Below, in pieces: positions 52,564 through 60,479 of a stretch of 64,000 nt of DNA. The stretch's first letter is position 1. Every line of letters starts with the position of its first letter. Both the position numbers and the translations under genes were made by a program. The stretch is taken from positions 8,399,001-8,463,000 of the forward strand of contig NZ_CP108054.1 in assembly GCF_036173125.1 (NCBI RefSeq). Direction: 5' to 3'. The notes below the pieces were generated by a model. The model saw only the letters and a list, made by a program, of their open reading frames with translations. It made no database searches and was not told the DNA's origin. The stretch is from Streptomyces sp. NBC_00286. GTDB taxonomy: Bacteria; Actinomycetota; Actinomycetes; Streptomycetales; Streptomycetaceae.

Positions 52564-53148
52564 ATGCAGCTTCGGGTCACGTTCGTCGCCGCCGCGCGCA
52601 GCTCGCCGTTGCTCGCCGAGCGGTTCGGGGACGACCGGCCCCTCGACCGGGAGGGCTGGGACGAGGTGCAGCGCGCGGCGCCGCTGCTGCTGCCGTTGGC
52701 GGCGGCCGAGCTGCGCTACTGCTCGCCGACGCCGCGCAGCCGAGCCACCGGGGACGCCCTCGGCTACACCCCGCTCGTCCAGCCCGCCCTGCGGGACTGC
52801 GACATGGGCCGCTGGCAGGGCTTCACGCTCGGCGAGGCGATGGCCCGCGAGCCCGACGCAGTGGACGCCTGGCTCGCCGATCCCGGCTCCGCCCCGCACG
52901 GCGGCGAGTCACTGCTGGCCTTCATCCAGCGGGTGGGCGGCTGGCTCGACACCCGGCCCGCCGACGGGGGCGTCAAGATCGTCGCGGTGGCCGAGCCGGC
53001 GGTCATACGCGCCGCGCTCGTGTACGCGCTGAAGGCGCCCCCGTCGACGTACTGGAACATCGACGTCCGCCCCCTGTCGACGGTCACGCTGATGGGCCGG
53101 GCGGGGCGCTGGAACCTGCGCCTAGAAGGTCAGCCCTCGCGCGTGTAG
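52564..53148 (+). CDS. Histidine phosphatase superfamily protein lacking both catalytic histidines
   Basis: 194 residues with the fold of phosphoglycerate mutase-like proteins: the DREGWDEVQRAAPLL start, CSPTPRSRATGDALG, and LRDCDMGRWQGFTLGEA. But the RHG motif is replaced by VAAARSSP (residues 8-15) and the second catalytic His, normally in SHGGVIRAAL, by AEPAVIRAAL. It is therefore likely to be a binding or regulatory protein rather than an enzyme. ATG start. Its last 19 bases overlap the stop of the convergent DUF6314-like gene. Confidence 0.8.
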   Translation: MQLRVTFVAAARSSPLLAERFGDDRPLDREGWDEVQRAAPLLLPLAAAELRYCSPTPRSRATGDALGYTPLVQPALRDCDMGRWQGFTLGEAMAREPDAVDAWLADPGSAPHGGESLLAFIQRVGGWLDTRPADGGVKIVAVAEPAVIRAALVYALKAPPSTYWNIDVRPLSTVTLMGRAGRWNLRLEGQPSRV

Positions 53149-53630
53149 TCCGTCGTCAGCGTCAAGTCCTTGTCCGGACCGCCGACTTGCCACACGGTTC
53201 GCCAGTGGTTCGCGTCGTGCACGGTGAACTCGCCCCGGTAGAGGTCCGTGGCACACGGGTGGTCGGCGGTGTGCCGGCCGGAGGCCAGATCCAGGTCGTG
53301 GAAGGGGCGGCCGTCGGCGAACCGTACGTCGGCGCGGCTCGGCGCAGTGCCCGGCAGGAACCGCAGTGTCCGCTCGGCGGGGCGGGCGACGCCCTGCCAG
53401 ACGAAGGTGCCGGACTCGTGATGGAGCAGGCCGCCCGCTTCGAGCGGTGCGAAGTCCGTCGTGCCGCGGAAGGTCCCCTCGGCCCCGCTCGCGTGGTCCC
53501 GTACGGAACGCTCCACGCGCCAACTCCCCGCCAGATACGCCAAAACGTCGGCCACCGGCCAGAAATCGTCCACGCTGGTCCGCCTCCCTGCCCCCGTCTC
53601 TGACGTGTACTGCGCAAACCATTGACTCAC
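53130..53630 (-). CDS. DUF6314 family protein
   Basis: 166 residues from GTG 53630; an ATG at 53681 would add 17. Core features: VADVLAYLAGSWRVERSVRDHASG, GLLHHESGTFVWQG, RTLRFLPG, and ATDLYRGEFTVHDANHWRTVW, a lipocalin-like beta-barrel. Function unknown. Convergent with the phosphatase-like gene and divergent from the GH51 gene. Confidence 0.75.
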   Translation of the reverse strand: MSQWFAQYTSETGAGRRTSVDDFWPVADVLAYLAGSWRVERSVRDHASGAEGTFRGTTDFAPLEAGGLLHHESGTFVWQGVARPAERTLRFLPGTAPSRADVRFADGRPFHDLDLASGRHTADHPCATDLYRGEFTVHDANHWRTVWQVGGPDKDLTLTTDYTREG

Positions 53631-53653
53631 TCCAGCCCCCTCCCTATCTTGCC

Positions 53654-53688
53654 GTTCGAAGTATTGATCATTGTTCGACATTTCGAAC
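53654..53688. promoter_or_regulatory. Operator-like TTCGAA repeats upstream of the arabinofuranosidase
   Basis: GTTCGAA (53654-53660), TTGTTCGAC (53671-53679) and TTTCGAAC (53681-53688) form an inverted and a direct repeat in the AT-richer divergent region. Such sites fit a LacI-type sugar regulator. It lies 57 bases from the GH51 start. Confidence 0.45.
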
Positions 53689-53744
53689 CATCGAGAACCG
53701 CTGAGAACAGCCGAGACAACCGACACCAGAGCCGCGGAGTATCC

Positions 53745-56228
53745 ATGTCACGCACCCGCACCCGCTGGAGACTCGCCCTGACGGCCACAGGCATCATGGC
53801 CGCCTCGCTCCTTGTCCCCGCCGCCCCGGGGAACGCCGCAGCCGAGGACACCACCGACTATGCGATCACCGTCGACCCGAAGACCAAGGGCGCGAAGATC
53901 GACGACACGATGTACGGCGTCTTCTTCGAGGACATCAACCGGGCCGCGGACGGCGGCATATATCCGGAGCTCGTACAGAACCGGTCCTTCGAGTACTCGA
54001 CAGCCGACCACGCCTCGTACACGCCCCTCACCTCCTGGGCCACCACGGGCACCGCGAAGACCGTGAACGACGAGGGCCGCCTCCACGAACGCAACCGCAC
54101 CTACCTCTCCCTGGACGGCGGTTCATCCGTCACCAACTCCGGTTACAACACCGGGATTTCGGTCGAGAAGGGCAAGGTCTACAACTTCTCGGTCTGGGCC
54201 CGCGCCGACCAGGCCGCCGCCCTCACCGTGACCCTGGCGGACGCCGACGGCGCGCTCGCCGAGGCCCGGCGGGTCACCGCGCGCGGCGGCTGGGCGAAGT
54301 ACACGGCGAAGTTCACCGCGAGCCGCACCAGCACGACCGGCCGTCTCACGGTCACCGCCGCCAGCCCCGTAGCCCTGGACATGATCTCGCTGCTGCCGCG
54401 CGAGACGTACAAGGGCCACGGCCTGCGCAAGGACCTCGCCGAGAAGATCGCCGCTCTCGACCCGTCCTTCGTGCGCTTCCCGGGCGGCTGCCTGGTCAAC
54501 ACCGGCAGCATGGAGGGATACGACGAGGCCTCCGGCTGGCAGCGCAAGCGCTCGTACCAGTGGAAGGACACCATCGGGCCCGTCGAGCAGCGCGCCACCA
54601 ACGCCAACTTCTGGGGCTACAACCAGAGTTACGGCCTCGGCTACTACGAGTACTTCCAGTTCTCCGAGGACATCGGCGCGATGCCGCTGCCCGTCGTGCC
54701 CGCCCTCGTCACCGGCTGCGGCCAGAACAAGGCCACGGATGACGACGCTCTGCTGAAGCGGCACATCCAGGACACTCTCGATCTCATCGAGTTCGCCAAC
54801 GGCCCCGTGACCAGCGAGTGGGGCAAGAAGCGGGCGCAGATGGGCCACCCGAAGCCCTTCAACCTCACCCACCTCGGCGTCGGCAACGAGGAGAACCTGC
54901 CGAACGAGTTCTTCGAACGGTTCAAGCAGTTCCGCGCGGCCATCGAGGCGAAGTACCCGGACATCACCGTCATCTCCAACTCCGGCCCGGACGACAGCGG
55001 TTCGACCTTCGACACGGCCTGGAAGCTCAACCGTGAGGGCAACGTCGACATGGTCGACGAGCACTACTACAACAGCCCGCAGTGGTTCCTGCAGAACAAC
55101 GACCGCTACGACTCGTACGACAGGAACGGCCCCAAGGTCTTCCTCGGCGAGTACGCCTCCCAGGGCAACGCCTTCAAGAACGCCCTCTCCGAAGCCGCGT
55201 TCATGACCGGCCTGGAGCGCAACGCGGACATCGTGAAGCTCGCCTCGTACGCCCCGCTGCTCGCCAACGAGGACTACGTGCAGTGGCGTCCCGACATGAT
55301 CTGGTTCAACAACCACGCCTCCTGGAACTCGGCCAGCTACGAGGTCCAGAAGCTGTTCATGCGCAACGTCGGCGACCGGGTCGTGCCCTCCAAGGCGACC
55401 GGTACGCCCTCGGTGAGCGGCCCGATCTCGGGTGCGGTCGGTCTGTCGACCTGGGCGACGAGTGCCGCGTACGACGATGTGAAGGTGACCGGCGCGGACG
55501 GTTCGACGCTGCTCAGCGACGACTTCTCCGGTGACGCCTCGAAGTGGACACACACGGGCGGCGGCAGCTGGAGCGTCCAGGACGGGCAGTACGTGCAGAC
55601 CGACGAGGCCGCCGAGAACACCATGGTGTCGGCGGGCGACCCGGCCTGGCACGACTACGACCTGCATGTGAAGGCCACCAAGAAGTCCGGCAAGGAGGGC
55701 TTCCTCGTAGCCTTCGGCGTCAAGGACACCGGCAACTACTACTGGTGGAACCTCGGCGGCTGGAACAACACCCAGTCCGCCGTGGAACAGGCCTCGGACG
55801 GCGGCAAGTCGACGCTCATCTCCAAGGCCGGATCGATCGAGACGGGCCGCGCGTACGACGTCGACGTCAAGGTCCGCGGCCGCCAGGTGACCCTCTACCT
55901 CGACGGCAAGGAGTGGGGCAGCTTCAAGGACGACAAGCCGGCCGAGCCGTTCCGCCAGGTCGTCACGCGGGACGCGAAGACCGGCGATGTGATCGTCAAG
56001 GTGGTCAACGCCCAGGCGGCGGACGCCCGTACGGCGATCGACCTCGGCGGCCTCAAGACGTCGAAGAAGGCCGCCGTGACCACGCTGAAGGCGGCACCAG
56101 ACGCGGTCAACTCCGAGACGGAGACGCCTGTTGCCCCGGTGAGGTCCACCTTCGAGGGCGTGAGCAGCAAGTTCACGTACACCTTCCCGGGGAACTCGGT
56201 CACGTTCCTGAGGATCAAGGAGAGGTGA
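53745..56228 (+). CDS. Secreted GH51 alpha-L-arabinofuranosidase with inserted beta-sandwich domain
   Basis: 827 residues from ATG 53745 (CGGAG upstream; RRW-type basic N-terminus and Sec signal to about residue 33). A CBM-like beta domain (about 110-215) follows, then a GH51 barrel with acid/base Glu382 (GVGNEEN) and nucleophile Glu469 (FLGEYASQG). A lectin/LamG-like domain (about 575-720: LLSDDFSGDASKWTH, YYWWNLGGWNNT) is inserted into the C-terminal beta-sandwich. Secretion is less common for GH51 enzymes, which are often cytoplasmic. Releases arabinose from arabinoxylan or arabinan. A strong terminator follows. Confidence 0.93.
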   Translation: MSRTRTRWRLALTATGIMAASLLVPAAPGNAAAEDTTDYAITVDPKTKGAKIDDTMYGVFFEDINRAADGGIYPELVQNRSFEYSTADHASYTPLTSWATTGTAKTVNDEGRLHERNRTYLSLDGGSSVTNSGYNTGISVEKGKVYNFSVWARADQAAALTVTLADADGALAEARRVTARGGWAKYTAKFTASRTSTTGRLTVTAASPVALDMISLLPRETYKGHGLRKDLAEKIAALDPSFVRFPGGCLVNTGSMEGYDEASGWQRKRSYQWKDTIGPVEQRATNANFWGYNQSYGLGYYEYFQFSEDIGAMPLPVVPALVTGCGQNKATDDDALLKRHIQDTLDLIEFANGPVTSEWGKKRAQMGHPKPFNLTHLGVGNEENLPNEFFERFKQFRAAIEAKYPDITVISNSGPDDSGSTFDTAWKLNREGNVDMVDEHYYNSPQWFLQNNDRYDSYDRNGPKVFLGEYASQGNAFKNALSEAAFMTGLERNADIVKLASYAPLLANEDYVQWRPDMIWFNNHASWNSASYEVQKLFMRNVGDRVVPSKATGTPSVSGPISGAVGLSTWATSAAYDDVKVTGADGSTLLSDDFSGDASKWTHTGGGSWSVQDGQYVQTDEAAENTMVSAGDPAWHDYDLHVKATKKSGKEGFLVAFGVKDTGNYYWWNLGGWNNTQSAVEQASDGGKSTLISKAGSIETGRAYDVDVKVRGRQVTLYLDGKEWGSFKDDKPAEPFRQVVTRDAKTGDVIVKVVNAQAADARTAIDLGGLKTSKKAAVTTLKAAPDAVNSETETPVAPVRSTFEGVSSKFTYTFPGNSVTFLRIKER

Positions 56229-56304
56229 TCCGACGGATCACGGAAGTGTGACCCGAAGGATCAGGAAGAAGTGATCCGACAGGACCCCCGGAAAGGTGGT
56301 CCGG

Positions 56305-56342
56305 CGGGCGGCTCAGGTGCCGAAGTACGCCTGAGCCGCCCG
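56305..56342. terminator. Terminator after the arabinofuranosidase gene
   Basis: A perfect 13-bp stem CGGGCGGCTCAGG / CCTGAGCCGCCCG with a 12-base loop, between the convergent GH51 and ABC permease genes, so it can serve both. A smaller perfect stem, GTGATCC-GAC-GGATCAC, overlaps the GH51 stop at 56225-56241. Confidence 0.85.
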
Positions 56343-56381
56343 CACTCCCTCGGCCGGCGTGTCGACCCTCCGCCGTGACGT

Positions 56382-57236
56382 TCACACGTCGCGGCGGCGC
56401 ACGACGGCCACGGCGAGTGCGACTGCGATCAGTGGCCAGAGCGCGTACACGATCCAGGAGCCGGGGACCGTGGGGATGAAGATGTGAGTGTCGGGCGACG
56501 GCTCCCAGTTCTGGACCAGACGCCTCCAGGCACTCACCACCATCGTGTGGTTGATGTCGGCGGACCAGCGCGCGCTCTGCGAGAAGAGCGTGGGCAGCAT
56601 CAGCAGCGTGAAGGCGCCGGTGAGCACGGTCGCTGCGCTGTGCCGGATCAGGACGCCGAGGCCCAGGCCGGTCAGTGCGCAGACCGGGGCCAGTAGCGCG
56701 GATGCCGCCAGCGCCCGGAACACCCCGGGGTGGGTGATCGGGACGCCGGCCTGCTGCCCGTTCAGGATGGCCTGGGAGATCAGGAAGGAACCGGTGGAGA
56801 TGGCCATGCCGACCACGGTCCACAGCGTGGCGGTGACGACCGCCTTGGCCAGCACCACCGAGCCGCGGGCGGGGACGGCCACGGTGGTCGTGCGGATCAG
56901 GCCGCTGCTGTACTCGCTGACGACGGTGAGGGCGCCGATGCTGCCGGCGACGAGCATCAGCGTCATGTAGCCGGCCGGCGGATAGGCGTCAAAGGGCAGG
57001 AAGCCGCGGGGCTCCCGCGTACTCGCGCCGGAGTCCGCGAGGCTGTTGTAGCCCGCCAGCGCCGCCGCGGCGGAGGACCCGATGACGAACAGAGTGGTGA
57101 GTGCGATGACCCACGGGGTGGAGCGCAGGGACCGCACCTTGATCCACTCGGCGGCGGCCAGGTCGCGGAAGCGGGCGGACGGTTCGGCGACGGGCGCGGC
57201 CGAGCTGGGCGGGGGACCGGAGGGGAGTGTGCTCAT
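56382..57236 (-). CDS. ABC transporter permease (ABC-2 type)
   Basis: 284 residues with six membrane segments and an N-terminal cytoplasmic Pro/Ser/Ala tail. The layout (AAAEWIKVRSLRSTPWVIAL, a large second segment region, SEYSSGLIRTTTVAVPARG) is typical of the permease of exporters with a separate ATPase. The ATG overlaps the ATPase stop by one base, so the two genes form one unit. The two-component genes 1.1 kb away are a plausible regulator, as in bacitracin-like detoxification modules. Confidence 0.85.
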   Translation of the reverse strand: MSTLPSGPPPSSAAPVAEPSARFRDLAAAEWIKVRSLRSTPWVIALTTLFVIGSSAAAALAGYNSLADSGASTREPRGFLPFDAYPPAGYMTLMLVAGSIGALTVVSEYSSGLIRTTTVAVPARGSVVLAKAVVTATLWTVVGMAISTGSFLISQAILNGQQAGVPITHPGVFRALAASALLAPVCALTGLGLGVLIRHSAATVLTGAFTLLMLPTLFSQSARWSADINHTMVVSAWRRLVQNWEPSPDTHIFIPTVPGSWIVYALWPLIAVALAVAVVRRRDV

Positions 57237-58153
57237 CAGGGCTGTCCTGCCAGGTATTCGACGCTGTCGGCGGTGAGTTCCATGAAGGCCTCCTCCAGTG
57301 AGGCGGTCCGGGTGGTCAGCTCGTTCAGCAGGATCTGGTTCTCGAAGGCGAGCGCTGCGATTCGGTCCGCCGGCAGCCCGGTCACGGCAAGCTTCTCGGC
57401 GCCCGCCGAGCCCTCCGGCTCGACCGACGCGCCCGCGGCGGTCAGCACCGCTGTCAGCTCGGCGGCCTGCTGCGTGCCCACCACGACGCTGCGGCGGGTG
57501 CTGCGGGCGGCGAAGTCCCGTAGTGACTCGGCGGCGATGAGCCGGCCCCGGCCGATGACGATGAGGTGGTCGGCGGTGTTCTCCATCTCCGACATCAGGT
57601 GACTGGAGAGGAAGACCGTGCGATCCTCGGCCGCCAGGCGCCTGAAGAGGCGGCGCATCCAGAGCACGCCCTCCGGGTCCATCCCGTTGACCGGCTCGTC
57701 GAACATCAGCACTGGCGGGTCGCCGAGCAGCGCGGTGGCGATCCCGAGCCGCTGCTTCATGCCGAGCGAGAACCCGCCGATGCGGCGGGTCGCCGCCTCG
57801 GCCAGCCCCACCTCCTGTAGCACCTCGTCCACCCGGCGCAGCGGGATGCCGTTGCTGCGGGCCAGGGCGGACAGGTGCGCCGCGGCGCTGCGTCCGCCGT
57901 GGACCTGGTTGGCGTCGAGGAGGGCGCCGACGTGCCGCAGCCCGCGCCGGTGGCTGCGGAAGGGGACGCCGCTGACGGTGGCGGTGCCGCCGGTGGGCAC
58001 CTCCAGGCCGAGGATCATCCGCAGGGTGGTGGTCTTGCCTGCTCCGTTGGGGCCGAGGAATCCGGTGACCTGGCCCGGCCGCACGGTGAAGGACAGCTGG
58101 TCGACGGCCGTCTTGCTGCCGTAGCGCTTGGTGAGTTCGTTGACTTCGATCAC
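57236..58153 (-). CDS. ABC transporter ATP-binding protein
   Basis: 305 residues. Walker A GPNGAGKTT at 34-42, a signature FSLGMKQR in place of LSGGQ, and Walker B VLMFDEPVNGMDP. It pairs with the downstream ABC-2 permease, probably for export of a peptide, lipid or antibiotic. ATG at 58153; upstream is a 206-base region shared with the divergent kinase gene. Confidence 0.9.
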   Translation of the reverse strand: MIEVNELTKRYGSKTAVDQLSFTVRPGQVTGFLGPNGAGKTTTLRMILGLEVPTGGTATVSGVPFRSHRRGLRHVGALLDANQVHGGRSAAAHLSALARSNGIPLRRVDEVLQEVGLAEAATRRIGGFSLGMKQRLGIATALLGDPPVLMFDEPVNGMDPEGVLWMRRLFRRLAAEDRTVFLSSHLMSEMENTADHLIVIGRGRLIAAESLRDFAARSTRRSVVVGTQQAAELTAVLTAAGASVEPEGSAGAEKLAVTGLPADRIAALAFENQILLNELTTRTASLEEAFMELTADSVEYLAGQP

Positions 58154-58359
58154 AAGGCAACCCTGCCGGGAGGCCCCCGCCCGGTCATGGGGCCGTGGGC
58201 GGCAATCGCGCGGCCGGGTTGGCCCGCGGGCGTACGTCCCCGGGCCGATGACGCGCGGGCGGCGGCTGGTTAGTCTCGCGGCATGGACGCCACATCAACT
58301 GCCCCGCTACCTGCACGCGTTGCGCATCGCGGCCGCTCACTCGACAGGGCACACCGCAG

Positions 58360-59535
58360 ATGACGAGGACGAAGGCCACGGCCTGGGTGGGGGGCGTCCT
58401 CTACCTTTTCGTGCTGGTTCTGCTGGTGGGGGGTGCGACGCGGGCTTCGGGCACGGTCCATGGCGTCGGGTCTCTGCTGGCGGTGAGCCTGCTCGTCGGG
58501 GTGCTGCGACGGATGCCGCTGCTGGCTCTGGCCCTGACGCTCTTCGGAGCCACCGCCGTGGTGGTGTTCACTCCCGGCTCCGTCCATCCGAGCCTGTCGG
58601 TGTCGTACCAGGGCCAGTTCCTGTCGTATCTGGCGGTGGACCTCGTCCTGGGCTTCATTGTCGCCACCTGCACGCGCCGGGCTTCGATCGCCGCCGTGGC
58701 CGTGTCTTTCGCCGTGCAGCTTCTGGTGATCGGCAGCTTCGCGCACGGGGACAGCCTGACCGTCAACGCAGTGATCGCCCTCTTGGCGATGGCCGCGTCC
58801 TGCATGGCCGGTCTGCTGAGCCGCGAGCGCCACCAGCACGCGGTGGCGCTGCGTTCGCAGGAGGTGGCCGAGGCCGTGACCGCCGAACGGCTGCGGATCG
58901 CACGGGAACTGCACGACATGATCGCGCACAGTATCGGCATCATCGCCATCCAGGCCGGGGTGGGGAGCCGGGTCATCCAGACGCAGCCTGCAGAGGCCCG
59001 CGAGGCCCTGCGCGCCATCGAGACGACCAGCAGAGAGACCCTCTCGGGCCTTCGGCGCACACTGGTGGCGCTCCGTCAGGCCGACCTGGACGCGGCGACT
59101 TCGGGGAAGGCAGCGCTCGCACCCTCGCCGGGGCTGGCGGACCTCGAACGGCTGGCGGCGGCGACGGCGGACGCGGGGGTACGCGTCGACGTGCGCCGCA
59201 GCGGAGAGCAGCGTCCCCTGCCTGCCGACATCGACCTGTCCGCCTACCGGATCGTGCAGGAGGCACTGACCAACGTGGTCCGCCACGCGGATACCGGGCG
59301 TTGCCGGGTGGCCATCCGCTACGGAGACGAGGAGCTGTCCGTGGAGGTCGTCGACGACGGGCGCGGCGCCACCGCGAACGGCCCGGCCCACGGCTTCGGC
59401 CTCGTGGGTATGCGGGAGCGGGTCGGCCTGCTGAACGGCCACCTCAGCGCCGGGCCACGTCCCGAGGGCGGCTTCCGGGTGGCGGCGCGGCTGCCGCTGC
59501 CCGAACTTGTCGGAGTCCCAGTGGAGGCCCGATGA
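58360..59535 (+). CDS. NarL-group membrane sensor histidine kinase
   Basis: 391 residues. About five membrane segments occupy 1-150. HisKA_3 follows with His185 in ERLRIARELHDMIAHS, and the HATPase domain ends in DDGRGATANGPAHGFGLVGMRERV. The stop overlaps the response regulator start (ATGA). It is divergent from the ABC exporter, which it may control. Confidence 0.92.
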   Translation: MTRTKATAWVGGVLYLFVLVLLVGGATRASGTVHGVGSLLAVSLLVGVLRRMPLLALALTLFGATAVVVFTPGSVHPSLSVSYQGQFLSYLAVDLVLGFIVATCTRRASIAAVAVSFAVQLLVIGSFAHGDSLTVNAVIALLAMAASCMAGLLSRERHQHAVALRSQEVAEAVTAERLRIARELHDMIAHSIGIIAIQAGVGSRVIQTQPAEAREALRAIETTSRETLSGLRRTLVALRQADLDAATSGKAALAPSPGLADLERLAAATADAGVRVDVRRSGEQRPLPADIDLSAYRIVQEALTNVVRHADTGRCRVAIRYGDEELSVEVVDDGRGATANGPAHGFGLVGMRERVGLLNGHLSAGPRPEGGFRVAARLPLPELVGVPVEAR

Positions 59536-60194
59536 CCGTCCGGGTCGTGCTCGCCGACGACCAGCCGCTGGTGCGGTCCGGTCTGCGCGTGCTCCTGGCC
59601 GACCACCCCGACCTGGAGGTCGTCGGTGAGGCCGCCACCGGGGCCGAGGCGGTCCAACTGGTCAGGGATGTCAGCCCCGACGTTGCGGTGATGGACATCC
59701 GGATGCCCGGCATGGACGGCATCGAGGCCACTCGCCTGATCACGGCCGGTCCGGCGACGACCCGCGTCCTCGTCCTGACCACCTTCGACGAGGACGACCA
59801 CGTCTACGGCGCGCTCCGGGCAGGCGCAAGCGGCTTCATGGTCAAGGACATGGCGCTGGACGACATCCTCGCGGCCATCCGCGTGGTCGCCGCCGGCGAC
59901 GCACTGATCGCACCGAGTGTGACGCGCCGTCTGATCGCGGACTTCGTCGGGCGCCCCGCGGCCGTCCCGGAGCCCTCCCCACGGCCGGTCGAGGGCATCA
60001 CCGAGCGGGAACGGGAAGTCCTGACCCTGGTCGGACGCGGCCGGTCGAACACCGAGATCGCGGAGGATCTCTTCATCACGGTGGCCACCGCCAAGTCGCA
60101 CGTGTCCCGACTCCTCACCAAACTGGGCGCCCGAGACCGGGTCCAACTCGTGATCACCGCCTATGAGACGGGGCTCGTCACACTGCCTCGCTGA
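59532..60194 (+). CDS. LuxR/NarL-family response regulator
   Basis: 220 residues. Receiver domain with Asp9/Asp10, phospho-acceptor Asp55 (VAVMDIRMPG) and Lys105. The LuxR helix-turn-helix is at about 154-215 (LTLVGRGRSNTEIAEDLFIT). Co-translated with the upstream kinase. Confidence 0.93.
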   Translation: MTVRVVLADDQPLVRSGLRVLLADHPDLEVVGEAATGAEAVQLVRDVSPDVAVMDIRMPGMDGIEATRLITAGPATTRVLVLTTFDEDDHVYGALRAGASGFMVKDMALDDILAAIRVVAAGDALIAPSVTRRLIADFVGRPAAVPEPSPRPVEGITEREREVLTLVGRGRSNTEIAEDLFITVATAKSHVSRLLTKLGARDRVQLVITAYETGLVTLPR

Positions 60195-60331
60195 GAACTC
60201 CCTGGACCCATGATGAAGCCGAAAGGGCGTGTCATCCCCGCAGCTGCGTGGTGCACGACGAAGTGCGGTAACCGGCTGCGGGAGCGGCGCGGGGCCTACG
60301 CGGCTCGCAAGGGGCGGGGAGGGGAGAGGGC

Positions 60332-60448
60332 GCGTACCTGGAGCACGGCGGCACCGGCATCGCGCCCGGCCGTTATGTCGTACGTCGTCAGCGGGAGCGC
60401 AACACCGCGCGCAGGGGATGGTTCGGCAACCGGATGATCGCGGACTGA
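60332..60448 (+). pseudogene. Possible C-terminal gene remnant
   Basis: In the 60195-60479 gap, a frame ending at TGA 60446 reads AYLEHGGTGIAPGRYVVRRQ and onward to NRMIAD. Its residue composition looks like protein rather than random, but no start codon or upstream frame of any length is joined to it. No other gene or clear signal is visible in this gap. Confidence 0.25.
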
Positions 60449-60479
60449 GCTGCCTCAGCGGGCTGATGGGCCTGCCCGG

